Below are positions 25,693-33,335 of a DNA stretch of 37,657 nt, one piece after another (position 1 is the stretch's first letter; each line of letters starts with the position of its first letter). The notes under the pieces were generated by a model that did not search any database, was not told where the DNA came from, and was given only the letters and a program-made list of their open reading frames with translations. A program made the position numbers and the translations under genes. This DNA is from Limnohabitans sp. (GTDB lineage Bacteria > Bacteroidota > Bacteroidia > Flavobacteriales > Flavobacteriaceae): assembly GCA_030053945.1 (NCBI GenBank), contig JASGCW010000035.1, forward strand, positions 1-37,657, given 5' to 3'.

Positions 25693-26343
25693 TTAGTAAG
25701 AAAGAATTAGTTTGAACTCTCCTATAAAATCTTTTGTGATTGTAGCATTATAATTAGCTAATTTACATTTTACATTACCTATTATAATTTTTGTTTTTTT
25801 ACCAGTTTCAGAATCTGTACCATTTGTTACAGAGGTATATGATATTGTACTATTAGCCTGGCTAGTGTATAAAGTGGAAAAAGTAGTGTCAATATTAGTT
25901 AAACCATTTTGATGATAGGCTACTTCAATTCCTTTAATAAGATTACGATCTTGGTCATCAGTTAAAAAATTTGTTGGAACTGGTTCAAAAGCAGGGTAAA
26001 ATAAATTAGCTTGCGCAGAAGGATCAGTTGTTGTAATCATATTTTTGAAATCGATTCTAAGAATAGGTTTTGTCATATCATCATATGGCATTGGAGATAA
26101 ATAGCCTCCATAAAAATAAGTTCTATTATATATATCACCTTGATATCCAAGCGAATAATTATAAGCAAAAAGAGTATTGCTACTCTTTGTCATATAAAAA
26201 TTTAACGTTTCAGAGCCGAGAGTTCCTCTAATATAAGTCAAAGTTTCTGGCGATGATGAAGAATTAGTTTGCGAATTGTCATTTTCTGATTTTGAGCAAG
26301 AAAAAATAATAAAAGTGACTAAAAGATAAAATAGCTTTTTCAT
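25693..26343 (-). CDS. Lipoprotein of unknown function (216 aa)
   Basis: Begins with a lipoprotein signal peptide and lipobox (MKKLFYLLVTFIIFSCSKS; lipidated Cys at about residue 16), followed by a low-complexity Ser/Asn/Thr linker (about 18-32). The mature domain is beta-rich, with many Thr, Tyr and Asn and no cysteine apart from one in NVKCKL. No family is recognised. The pattern suits a cell-envelope lipoprotein. It is a single gene, bounded by the terminator at 25630-25664 and by the terC terminator upstream at 26461-26493, so it must have its own promoter; none fits the consensus perfectly. Confidence 0.7.
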   Translation of the reverse strand: MKKLFYLLVTFIIFSCSKSENDNSQTNSSSSPETLTYIRGTLGSETLNFYMTKSSNTLFAYNYSLGYQGDIYNRTYFYGGYLSPMPYDDMTKPILRIDFKNMITTTDPSAQANLFYPAFEPVPTNFLTDDQDRNLIKGIEVAYHQNGLTNIDTTFSTLYTSQANSTISYTSVTNGTDSETGKKTKIIIGNVKCKLANYNATITKDFIGEFKLILSY

Positions 26344-26460
26344 TTGAATATTTAATTATAAATTTTGTGTAAAGATATTTTGTTTGCTCATTAAAATATT
26401 GACGACTTATTGAACGGTAGTTATCGCTTTTTGAAGTGTATGTTTTATTTATTAAATGAA

Positions 26461-26493
26461 AAAGCCTAACATTTTATTGGGATGTTAGGCTTT
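26461..26493 (-). terminator. Terminator of the TerC-family gene
   Basis: AAAGCCTAACAT (26461-26472) and ATGTTAGGCTTT (26482-26493) form a perfect 12-bp stem with a 9-nt loop; on the minus strand the stem runs into CTTTTTCATTT. It lies 20 nt after the TerC stop. Confidence 0.88.
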
Positions 26494-26513
26494 GCTATTA
26501 GTTATTTTAAAAA

Positions 26514-27371
26514 TTAATTCATAGGATCTTCATCCGTTAATTTTTCATCTATAATTTTATTGTTTCTAAGCTCAACAGGTTTTTTAGAACTTTTCTTCAT
26601 TTTTAAGTTCAAAAATTCAACGAAAAGAGAGAAGAAAATGGAGAAATATAAGTATCCTTTAGGAATACTATGTACTTCATTATCGCCAAAGAATTTGAAA
26701 TGTGCCATATGAGAACCTTCTGCTAAAAGCATTACACCAATTAAAATTAAAAAAGATAGACCAAGTATTTGAATCGTTGGATGTTCGTTTACAAATTTAC
26801 TTACTGGACCAGCAAAGATTAGCATAATGATAATAGAAATCACAATAGCACCTATCATTATTTCTAAAGCACCAGCAGGACCAAATCCTACAGGTGGTTC
26901 CGCCGAACTCACTAAACCTACTGCAGTTAAAATACTATCAAATGAGAAAACAATGTTTAGTAAAGCAATTTGAATAATTGCATTTATTAATGAATTTGAA
27001 GCTTTTCCGTTTGCGTTTTCTTCTTCACCTTCTAATTTATGGTGGATTTCTGTAACAGATTTATATAATAAAAATAAACCTCCAAGGAAAATTATAATAC
27101 TTTGTCCTGTAATTCCGCCTTGTAAGAAACCTATATCAAAGTGAAATAAAGTTTTTTGTAAGCTCATAACCCATGTGATCCCGAATAATAAGATAATACG
27201 AAATGCCATTGCTAAAAGTAATCCTATACGTCTGGCTTTAGGTTGTTCGCTTTCTGGTAATTTACCTGATACAATAGATAGGAATACAATGTTATCAATT
27301 CCTAAAATAATTTCTAAAAATGTTAAAGTTAGTAAAGCTATTAGAGCTTCTGGCGTGAATAAAATGTCCAT
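26514..27371 (-). CDS. TerC family integral membrane protein
   Basis: A 285-residue inner membrane protein with about seven hydrophobic segments. Characteristic acidic motifs within membranes are LEIILGIDNIVFLSI (about residues 19-33) and NIVFSFDSILTAVG (about 139-152), the two repeats of the TerC/Alx fold. A charged cytoplasmic loop (about 110-130) and a basic C-terminal tail are also present. TerC proteins are linked to tellurite resistance or, in recent work on Alx/MeeY/MeeF, to manganese export and metalation of exported enzymes; which applies is not shown by sequence. It forms a single transcription unit with a consensus promoter (27442-27471) and a strong terminator. There are no other ter genes nearby, which disfavours a dedicated tellurite operon. 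Confidence 0.92.
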   Translation of the reverse strand: MDILFTPEALIALLTLTFLEIILGIDNIVFLSIVSGKLPESEQPKARRIGLLLAMAFRIILLFGITWVMSLQKTLFHFDIGFLQGGITGQSIIIFLGGLFLLYKSVTEIHHKLEGEEENANGKASNSLINAIIQIALLNIVFSFDSILTAVGLVSSAEPPVGFGPAGALEIMIGAIVISIIIMLIFAGPVSKFVNEHPTIQILGLSFLILIGVMLLAEGSHMAHFKFFGDNEVHSIPKGYLYFSIFFSLFVEFLNLKMKKSSKKPVELRNNKIIDEKLTDEDPMN

Positions 27372-27441
27372 TTTAATATTTTAATTTACTACTTATACGT
27401 TGCTAATTCAATTTTGTTACAATTAAAATTAATTTTCGTGT

Positions 27442-27471
27442 CAAAAATATTTCTTTTTTAGAAGATATCAA
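27442..27471 (-). promoter_or_regulatory. Bacteroidota-type promoter of the TerC-family gene
   Basis: Read on the minus strand: TTG (27471-27469), a 19-nt spacer, then TATTTTTG (27449-27442), matching TTG-N19-TAnnTTTG. It lies about 70 nt before the ATG, leaving an untranslated leader in which no structure stands out. The rest of 27372-27565 shows nothing else. Confidence 0.75.
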
Positions 27472-27565
27472 CTCGTATGGTTTTCATTTTTTTCAAATTT
27501 TAAAAAAATAATATGATATTGAATCATTATTAGGCGATATACTCTCATTTAAATCAATTATAAAA

Positions 27566-28531
27566 CTATAATATCAAAGGTTTTATATTTCCAGTAGGAG
27601 TAATCAAATAATATTTATTATTGACCTGAATCGTATTTTTAGGTAGTTGATCTTCAGTGAGTTTTATCCTAATAGTTAAATCGTAAAATAGCTGAATGCT
27701 GGGTTCTGTAATTTCTGGGTTTACAACAAATGAATGTGTTTTTAAGAGGGCAGCATCATAAAATTGGGTTTCATTTTTTTTGATTTCATTCACTTGAGAA
27801 TTTGGAGTAAAGTTTATCGAAGCTTGGCTGTAAGCACTATACGCTTTATAACTTTCCATTGGATAAATAGTTTCAAAAGCTTCTGTAAGTCTTTTTTGCT
27901 TTTTTGTTAAGTTGGTATCCATTATAAAAGAATATTCAGCTAATAAACGTTTGTATTCTTCAACGGCTTTTTGTTGGAGCGTTTTACGAATTATTTCGGT
28001 GTTGGTTGTAATATAATCGACTTTTGCTAAATCATAGATTTCTTCTTTAGCACAAATGCTAATAATTTTATTCAAATCATTTGTGTTTTTGTATCTCACA
28101 ATAATATTTTTTTTCAATTCAAATCCTGATGGTTTTTCATTATATGTTTTAGGATTAAAAATCTTCTTTTGTATATCAAAGCTATAAGAAGGTACAAAAG
28201 AAATGAAATCTACCACAACATCAATTTCATTTGAAAAGTTTTTAAGTTTTTCTATGGTGTTTTGAATTCTTTCGTCCATCAATTTATTTGTTTCATCTGC
28301 TGTTTTTCCAATCTGTAAAACACTAAAAACGGCTCTTTGATAGGTTGCTTTTTCATTATAAATACCTTTTATCTTGATAGTCATTTCATATTCATCGCTT
28401 ATCGATGTAGGAATCGTATTGACTGTTTTGTTGGTATAAGGTGTTTCCCTGGACGCATTATAATTACCAGAGTGTTGTGCGTTTATACCCATTGTACAAA
28501 TAATCATTGCTAAAATAAATTTTGCTTTCAT
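27566..28531 (-). CDS. Exported SIMPL-domain-like protein (321 aa)
   Basis: ATG at 28531 gives a clear signal peptide (MKAKFILAMIICTMGINAQ); a longer frame beginning at 28561 would bury it. The mature protein resembles SIMPL/DUF541-type proteins: an opening strand DEYEMTIKIKG, a long helix with TADETNKLMDERIQ, the block GFELKKNIIVRYKNTNDLNKII (about residues 140-161), a helix AVEEYKRLLAEY, and a final strand-rich part with IQLFYDLTIRIKL. SIMPL proteins are periplasmic or outer-membrane-associated and form oligomeric assemblies; their role is poorly known. It is divergent from the gene at 28704. A TATGTTTG element (minus strand, 28566-28559) may be its -7 box, without a good -33. Confidence 0.6.
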   Translation of the reverse strand: MKAKFILAMIICTMGINAQHSGNYNASRETPYTNKTVNTIPTSISDEYEMTIKIKGIYNEKATYQRAVFSVLQIGKTADETNKLMDERIQNTIEKLKNFSNEIDVVVDFISFVPSYSFDIQKKIFNPKTYNEKPSGFELKKNIIVRYKNTNDLNKIISICAKEEIYDLAKVDYITTNTEIIRKTLQQKAVEEYKRLLAEYSFIMDTNLTKKQKRLTEAFETIYPMESYKAYSAYSQASINFTPNSQVNEIKKNETQFYDAALLKTHSFVVNPEITEPSIQLFYDLTIRIKLTEDQLPKNTIQVNNKYYLITPTGNIKPLIL

Positions 28532-28628
28532 AACTTGAATTTTTAAAGTTTTATAAGGCAAACATAATTCGGTTCAGATTTAAGATTTTGGTAAATAGGT
28601 TGTATATTGGCTGTAAATTAAAGTATTA

Positions 28629-28661
28629 GTTTTACAGTACTTTTACAGTGGTTTTACAGTA
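28629..28661 (+). promoter_or_regulatory. Three 11-bp iterons (TTTTACAGT) in the divergent promoter region
   Basis: GTTTTACAGTA (28629-28639), CTTTTACAGTG (28640-28650) and GTTTTACAGTA (28651-28661) are exactly contiguous with an 11-bp period, about one helical turn. An inverted CTGTAAA lies at 28611-28617. The array ends about 19 bp before TACTTTTA (28681-28688), a one-mismatch -7 element for the gene at 28704, so it sits at or just upstream of the -33 position, where an activator would bind. Confidence 0.7.
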
Positions 28662-28703
28662 AGTATGTACATAGTTTATTTACTTTTACATCTCAATTAA
28701 TAT

Positions 28704-29636
28704 ATGTCTGAAATAGCATCTTTTTACCAATTAAAAGAAGAAGTACTTTCTCGATACAAAGAAAGTTTTCCCTATTTTACAGGTAATTGGAAAAGTTTTA
28801 GCTCACAAGATATCACTAATTTGATTGAAGATATTTATAGTAAAACAAAATCTACAGTAAGCGAAAAATGGATTTATACTCATTTGAAACCAGAACATAA
28901 TGAGAAATTACCTCGCAAAAATATGTTGGATATTTTGTGCCAATATACAAATGGTAAGAATTGGGATGAATATATATATTATCATTTGGATACTGTAAAT
29001 ATTGAAGAAAAAAGTACTGAGAATGAAATCGAAATAGTTGATGCAAAAAATAAGAAAAAGCGATTTATTCAAATAGTTTCGGTTATTGTAGTTTTTTTTG
29101 TAGGTATAATTGCTTATTTTTTTCTAAGAAATGAACAACCCATCAAAACAAAATTAGAGTTTAACAACGGATATACAAATGATAAGGTTTATACAGATGA
29201 GGTTAAAGTGTATAAAGTAGATGATAGTACACAATCCAATTTAATTTCAACACAACCGAAGATTGAAGTAACCGAACCAATTCGAGTGATTGTAAAAAGT
29301 CCGTTGTATAAAACCAAAAATATAGCGCTTATGCCAGGAGATACTTTGAAAAAAATCGAATTATATCCTAATGATTATGCTATGATACTAAACGCATTTA
29401 TGAAAAGTGATATTAAAGACTGGAAAACTCGTAAGGAACAATTGGGAAAAATTTTATCTGATGATGTTGAAGTTTTAGTGATGTTGAAAAATAATTTAGG
29501 TATCGAATATTTAAACAAGGAAGAGTTTACCCAAAAAATAGTAGTGCCAACAGCATCTTTAAAGAAAATGAAGATTATAGAGTTGAAAAGTGATGTTGAA
29601 CAAAAAGTTTCTTTTTTAAGAATCGCTACCGAATAA
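28704..29636 (+). CDS. Single-pass membrane protein with N-terminal cytoplasmic helical domain (310 aa)
   Basis: The N-terminal 90 or so residues are predicted helical and cytoplasmic, with the block NLIEDIYSKTKSTVSEKWIY followed by LPRKNMLDILCQYTNGKNWDEY. From memory, similar 'SEKWxYTH...LPRxxML..L..Y....NW' blocks occur in other Bacteroidota membrane proteins of unknown function. A transmembrane helix follows (about residues 115-135, IVSVIVVFFVGIIAYFFL), after a KKKR anchor. The extracytoplasmic part (about 136-310) starts with a beta-domain (LEFNNGYTNDKVYTDEVKVY...) and ends with a helical region. This architecture suits a sensor or anti-sigma-like signalling protein, but no catalytic motif is seen. 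Three iterons precede it, and a second gene follows after 9 nt. Confidence 0.65.
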   Translation: MSEIASFYQLKEEVLSRYKESFPYFTGNWKSFSSQDITNLIEDIYSKTKSTVSEKWIYTHLKPEHNEKLPRKNMLDILCQYTNGKNWDEYIYYHLDTVNIEEKSTENEIEIVDAKNKKKRFIQIVSVIVVFFVGIIAYFFLRNEQPIKTKLEFNNGYTNDKVYTDEVKVYKVDDSTQSNLISTQPKIEVTEPIRVIVKSPLYKTKNIALMPGDTLKKIELYPNDYAMILNAFMKSDIKDWKTRKEQLGKILSDDVEVLVMLKNNLGIEYLNKEEFTQKIVVPTASLKKMKIIELKSDVEQKVSFLRIATE

Positions 29637-29645
29637 AAAAGGATT

Positions 29646-30191
29646 ATGAGAATAGTTACGATACTACTTTTTTTGTTTTCAGTCTCTTTGTATTCACAAA
29701 GTGTTAACCATAATTCTGATGAGTTTTCATCAAGCTCGAATATTTCAAAAGTTTTTACTCCGATTGTGTTAGATGCTTATCAAGAACAAGCAAAATCAAA
29801 AATTAATGATTTTTATTCCTATTTGAATTTATGGAATAAAGAAGATAATCTTGAAACGAAAAACGAGATCAAAGTTGCAATTAAAAGGCTTTTTGTTGAA
29901 GATATTAAATTTCAAAATTTTCTAAATAATGGAAATACTGATTTAACTTTAGATCAATTTTTGGAAAAAATAAAAAAAGAGAAATCACAATTTACAATTT
30001 CAAAAATCGAACTTGATAAAATTCAAGGTAATTTTTTTGAAATGAAATATACTTTAACAATTAATAATTTAGATGCTTCCAATTACAACTTATTGATTGA
30101 CCAAAAAGTTTTTCTTTTAGTAGAAATAAAATCGTTTGGAACTAATAAAAAAAGAGTTTGGCAGTTACGAATGGGTGAATTTTCATTTTAA
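29646..30191 (+). CDS. Exported hypothetical protein (181 aa)
   Basis: Signal peptide MRIVTILLFLFSVSLYSQ, followed by a Ser/Asn-rich stretch and then a mixed alpha/beta domain with FYSYLNLWNKEDNLETKNEIK and a C-terminal strand region ending KKRVWQLRMGEFSF. No family is recognised. It lies 9 nt after the membrane-anchored protein and probably forms a two-gene operon with it; a periplasmic partner for that protein's outer domain is a reasonable guess. Its stop overlaps by 4 nt the convergent stop of the lipoprotein gene at 30188. Confidence 0.65.
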   Translation: MRIVTILLFLFSVSLYSQSVNHNSDEFSSSSNISKVFTPIVLDAYQEQAKSKINDFYSYLNLWNKEDNLETKNEIKVAIKRLFVEDIKFQNFLNNGNTDLTLDQFLEKIKKEKSQFTISKIELDKIQGNFFEMKYTLTINNLDASNYNLLIDQKVFLLVEIKSFGTNKKRVWQLRMGEFSF

Positions 30192-30565
30192 TTCAGTTTT
30201 GTCACACTTCCTTTTTGTCTTTTATCTTCATTTACGAAAGAATATTCAAAAGTATAACCGTTTTTATTGGTTGTCAATATTCTAATGTTGATGGCTTTTT
30301 TCTCTTGCATATTCTTTGGATGAATTTTTTGAAGGATATATTCACAATCATTTACCCAGCGTATAGCGGCTGTATCAGTCCTTCCGTTAAAGGTTTCAAT
30401 TTGAATAGAATCATTTCTTTCAAAAGTAGAGATCATCTTTTTACCATCGATAGTTTGAACAAATTCAAATTTTCCAGTTTTAAAATCTTTACAATTTCTT
30501 TCTGTATTATAGCAAGAAGTTAATGATATAAGGATGAGAAAAATAAAATATTTTTTTATTGACAT
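30188..30565 (-). CDS. Small lipoprotein of a conserved flavobacterial type (125 aa)
   Basis: A lipoprotein signal peptide with lipobox LTSC (lipidated Cys at about residue 18) precedes a compact domain with CKDFKTGKFEF, a repeated strand pattern and WVNDCEYILQKIHPKNMQEKKAINIRIL. Two further cysteines (in NCKDF and NDCEY) could form a disulfide. I recall similar short Flavobacteriaceae lipoproteins being labelled 'DNA topoisomerase IV' in databases; nothing in this sequence supports a topoisomerase, so the label should not be transferred. It is the last gene of the run that begins with murQ, 13 nt after the DinB-like gene. Confidence 0.7.
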   Translation of the reverse strand: MSIKKYFIFLILISLTSCYNTERNCKDFKTGKFEFVQTIDGKKMISTFERNDSIQIETFNGRTDTAAIRWVNDCEYILQKIHPKNMQEKKAINIRILTTNKNGYTFEYSFVNEDKRQKGSVTKLN

Positions 30566-30578
30566 TGTTATTGCTTTG

Positions 30579-31154
30579 TTATTGTAACTTTTTTAATTCA
30601 TCATCTGTAAAATGCTTTAGACTTTTTTCTTTAGAAAACTTATCAGCATTGTAATCGTTTGATTTGTTTTTAGGAATCGATAGACTATCCCAAGCACCAT
30701 TCTTTAACATTTTAGCATAAAAAACGATTTGACCTATATGGTAAGGATAATGTGCTAATTGACGATTAATTGCATCCATTGCTGTCTGTCCTTCATTTCT
30801 TATATAAATAATTTGTGATAGATCTTCAGAATGTAAATTATGTATAGCGTTAAAAAAGCAGTTCCAACCTTTTTCCCAAAGTTCCAGAAGATTTTCTTTA
30901 CTCACAATTTCAGTTTCAAACTCGGCATCACGATTACGCCATTCTTTTTCGCCATCAGAAGTTAAGAAATCGGTCCAACGCGAAAGCATATTTCCAGCGA
31001 TATGTTTAATTATAACCGCAATTGAATTGGTATCTTCGTTTGAAGTAATAAACAGTTGTTCTGCTTCTAGTTGTGCAATAGCTTTATCAGCTATGGTTTT
31101 GTAATACAGCATTTGCTTTTTTACACTTTCTAAATAAATGTTAGTTATTTCCAT
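30579..31154 (-). CDS. DinB-fold protein, DUF1572 family
   Basis: A 191-residue four-helix-bundle protein of the DinB/YfiT-like superfamily. Metal-ligand histidines appear at IAVIIKHIAGNM (about residues 46-57) and in NRQLAHYPYHIGQIVFYAKML (about 130-150), the usual three-His arrangement. DUF1572 members resemble bacillithiol- or mycothiol-dependent transferases, but the substrate here is not known. The N-terminus MEITNIYLESVKKQMLYYK matches other DUF1572 proteins. The start overlaps the end of the broken toxin frame by 10 nt, and the next lipoprotein gene follows after 13 nt, so it is part of a compact minus-strand operon. Confidence 0.82.
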   Translation of the reverse strand: MEITNIYLESVKKQMLYYKTIADKAIAQLEAEQLFITSNEDTNSIAVIIKHIAGNMLSRWTDFLTSDGEKEWRNRDAEFETEIVSKENLLELWEKGWNCFFNAIHNLHSEDLSQIIYIRNEGQTAMDAINRQLAHYPYHIGQIVFYAKMLKNGAWDSLSIPKNKSNDYNADKFSKEKSLKHFTDDELKKLQ

Positions 31155-31450
31155 TTTTTTGGTATTCTTGAAGTATGTCTAATTCGTAAAATTTGAATGT
31201 CTTGTGAAGTAATTCGGTACGAAATTTTATATGAGTAAATGAAAAAAGCTCTGAAAGTTCCATCATTATCATACTTCTGCTCATCAAGTTCATAAATTTC
31301 AGGGGATTTTTCAAGTATTTGTGTAGCGTTAAAAATGGTATCTATGACCTTATCTGCAATTCTTAAAGATTTACTTTCGAATAGAATATAAAAATGTATA
31401 TCTTCTAGTTGCTGTAAAGCATCTGATGATCATATTATTTTCTTTCCCAT
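31145..31450 (-). pseudogene. RelE/ParE-type toxin interrupted by TGA at codon 7
   Basis: Reading from ATG at 31450, the frame gives MGKKII, then TGA (31432-31430), then SSDALQQLEDIHFYILFES and on to TAA at 31145-31147. The 94 residues after the stop form a typical RelE/ParE toxin, with a helical hairpin, a core FRAFFIYSYKISYRI and the C-terminal ILRIRHTSRIP. In such toxins the first strand often reads KIIWSxxA, so the TGA very probably replaces a Trp TGG. The ATG lies inside the antitoxin gene (16-nt overlap), the usual coupling. No suitable start follows the stop, so the toxin is likely inactive unless TGA is read through. Confidence 0.82.
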
Positions 31451-31659
31451 TTTTTAGATAATTCTCTTGCTTCTTGAGTAGAATAATAATTACCCTTTTC
31501 AATATTTTTTAAGGCATTATCAATATCAATATTATAATCGGTATCATCTTCAGTTTTTCCGAAATTTTGAAGCAAATGCTTTAGTTTTTCTAAAAAAGTA
31601 GGGTCACTTACTTTATCAATCTCTTGGTGAATCCACTTTAATTCTGCTTGAATATCCAT
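31435..31659 (-). CDS. Antitoxin partner of the RelE/ParE-type module (74 aa)
   Basis: A 74-residue acidic protein, MDIQAELKWIHQEIDKVSDP..., with an N-terminal amphipathic helix, a KLKHLLQNF segment, and a C-terminal part NIDIDNALKNIEKGNYYSTQEARELSKKW. Short proteins of this build (Addiction-module component-like, with 'I..A......G...S..EA...LSKKW') sit directly before RelE/ParE toxins in Bacteroidota, and the C-terminal helix probably wraps the toxin. Its last 16 nt overlap the start of the toxin frame. The antitoxin is intact while the toxin is broken. It begins 26 nt after the small membrane protein gene. Confidence 0.75.
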   Translation of the reverse strand: MDIQAELKWIHQEIDKVSDPTFLEKLKHLLQNFGKTEDDTDYNIDIDNALKNIEKGNYYSTQEARELSKKWERK

Positions 31660-31685
31660 AATTTTAATTTTAGTAAATATACAAA

Positions 31686-31907
31686 TTAGTTGTTAAATAA
31701 ACTTTTCATTATGGTTTGAATTCCTTTAAATATTAGAAACATAGAAAGTAAGCATAAAATAATTCCTATCCCTAAAATTGGTATATAAAAGGGGTGATTT
31801 TGATTTTTAAATGAACTAAAAATAACAGAGGGACCTATAAACATTAAAGGTAGTGCAAAGACTAAAAGTTTAATTCCTTTTGTTAGGATTTGTTTGTTTG
31901 TATGCAT
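31686..31907 (-). CDS. Small two-pass membrane protein, DUF6095-like (73 aa)
   Basis: Two hydrophobic helices (about residues 12-30 and 42-63) with the block GPSVIFSSFKNQNHPFYIPILGIGI between them, and a basic N-terminus. From memory this matches a conserved Flavobacteriaceae family (DUF6095) of unknown function. Its ATG is 2 nt from the stop of the TPR protein gene, so it is translated in the same operon. There are no catalytic residues to point to. Confidence 0.65.
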   Translation of the reverse strand: MHTNKQILTKGIKLLVFALPLMFIGPSVIFSSFKNQNHPFYIPILGIGIILCLLSMFLIFKGIQTIMKSLFNN

Positions 31908-31909
31908 AA

Positions 31910-33334
31910 TTAGTTTTTGAAACTTTTAAAAATTTCACTTGACTGGATTTCTTTCTCTTTTTGCTCTTCAATTTTTTTGAAGATTTTATCAAAGTCGCCT
32001 TTAAAATTTGATTTTAAATCTTTTTCACCTAATTTATCTAAACAAAAAAGATAATGATTAATTGCTTCTTTTTGTCTGTCTTTATCGTGACCAAATGAAA
32101 GCCAAAATAGTTGACTTGCAAAATCATATACTTTCAAATCACAGGCTATTTGAGCGTATTCAAAAAGATCTTTAAGGAAATTGTCTTTTTCTTTAAATAG
32201 ATTATTTATCTCTTGTCTTCTAAACAAAAAATAAGCTTCTGTTCCATTACTAGCACGAACATCCATATGGTATAAAGGATTGTGTTTGTAAATTTCTTTT
32301 TTATCAATATCCCATTCTTTTCTATCATCACGGGTTACTTTATTCTCTTTTAAATCTTTGGCATTTTTTGAATAATATTTCTCATAAAGAGTCCAAGCAG
32401 AATTTGCATATGTTTTTAAAATAGCATCATAAATTGCAATAGCTTTATCGTATTCACCTTTGTCGTGTAACTCAATACCCTTTTCAATTTCTTTAGTTAA
32501 ATCTGTATTAAATAGGTCTAATCTAAATTTTAAATTTTTTAAATACGTTTTAGAGATATTATCTTTAGAAAAAATACTTATCATTTCTATATACTTATAA
32601 GCATAATCAAATTCGCCTTGAGAAGCTAGAGTAAAAATTTTAGTAATAGGAATTAACTCATTACCTATTTCCATTTCCATAGTTGCTCTCCAATAATTTT
32701 TGTTTGTGCTTGTCAATTTATCAACATCCTGTTTTTCATTGAAATTTGTACGGCTAATCAAGTTTCCAAAATTTTTGACACCAGCAAATTTTTCATCAAC
32801 AATGGTTTGGTATGCTGCTAAAACAGGTAATACTTCGTTTATAGCATATTCCTTATTCAATTGGAACTTGGTTTTTAAGTCGGCTTTTTTATAGTTTTCA
32901 ATTTTTAGCTTTTCAGGATCAGTAAAATCTTTAAAATCTGTTATTTCTCCTTCATTTTTACTATTTATGGAAACAAATATAGGAAAGTCAACTATTTTAG
33001 TGTTTTCAATAGGAATATTGTTTAAATCTGCTAATGTTTTATTTACAACTTCAGCTTTAAGTGTAGGTTCAGCATATATTTTGTAGGTCGGGCTACCCGT
33101 TTTATGCGCTGTTAAAAAAATACCAATTTTTTGAGTTTTTGGATAATCTTTAAATTCTTTTTCGCAATAATTAATTACTTTACCTATAGATTTAATAAAG
33201 GAGTCACTATCAACATTTACATCTGCAATTTTATCGTTTGCTAGTAAATTGATGGACACATCAATATCTCTTTGTTGTGACCAAAGAAAACTACTTGCTA
33301 AAAGTAATAATAGGGATAAAAATTTATTTTTCAT
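31910..33334 (-). CDS. Exported protein with TPR-like repeat (474 aa)
   Basis: ATG at 33334 gives the signal peptide MKNKFLSLLLLLASSFLWSQ; a longer in-frame start at 33376 would overlap murQ and hide it. The mature protein is mainly helical. A TPR-like unit GIELHDKGEYDKAIAIYDAILKTYANSAWTLYEKYY lies at about residues 288-323. The N-terminal part (about 20-130) is mixed alpha/beta with a segment IGIFLTAHKTGSP that might be a TonB/energiser-type or MG-like domain, but this is unclear. No enzyme motif is seen. It starts 1 nt after the murQ stop and is followed 2 nt later by the small membrane protein gene. A role in the envelope is inferred from export and position only. Confidence 0.65.
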   Translation of the reverse strand: MKNKFLSLLLLLASSFLWSQQRDIDVSINLLANDKIADVNVDSDSFIKSIGKVINYCEKEFKDYPKTQKIGIFLTAHKTGSPTYKIYAEPTLKAEVVNKTLADLNNIPIENTKIVDFPIFVSINSKNEGEITDFKDFTDPEKLKIENYKKADLKTKFQLNKEYAINEVLPVLAAYQTIVDEKFAGVKNFGNLISRTNFNEKQDVDKLTSTNKNYWRATMEMEIGNELIPITKIFTLASQGEFDYAYKYIEMISIFSKDNISKTYLKNLKFRLDLFNTDLTKEIEKGIELHDKGEYDKAIAIYDAILKTYANSAWTLYEKYYSKNAKDLKENKVTRDDRKEWDIDKKEIYKHNPLYHMDVRASNGTEAYFLFRRQEINNLFKEKDNFLKDLFEYAQIACDLKVYDFASQLFWLSFGHDKDRQKEAINHYLFCLDKLGEKDLKSNFKGDFDKIFKKIEEQKEKEIQSSEIFKSFKN

Positions 33335-33335
33335 T

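Noticed and set aside
30215..30523. Open frame antisense to the small lipoprotein gene
   Set aside because: The minus-strand frame has a lipobox and a coherent protein; the plus-strand frame is its shadow.
30188..30565. Annotation of the small lipoprotein as a topoisomerase IV part
   Set aside because: It is 125 residues with a lipoprotein signal and shows no topoisomerase motif; the real subunits are at 15136 and 22686.
31430..31432. Genetic code change in which TGA is read as Trp
   Set aside because: Other genes here end normally at TGA (for example 11254 and the methyltransferase ending at 35488), so the standard code holds and the TGA in the toxin is a nonsense codon.
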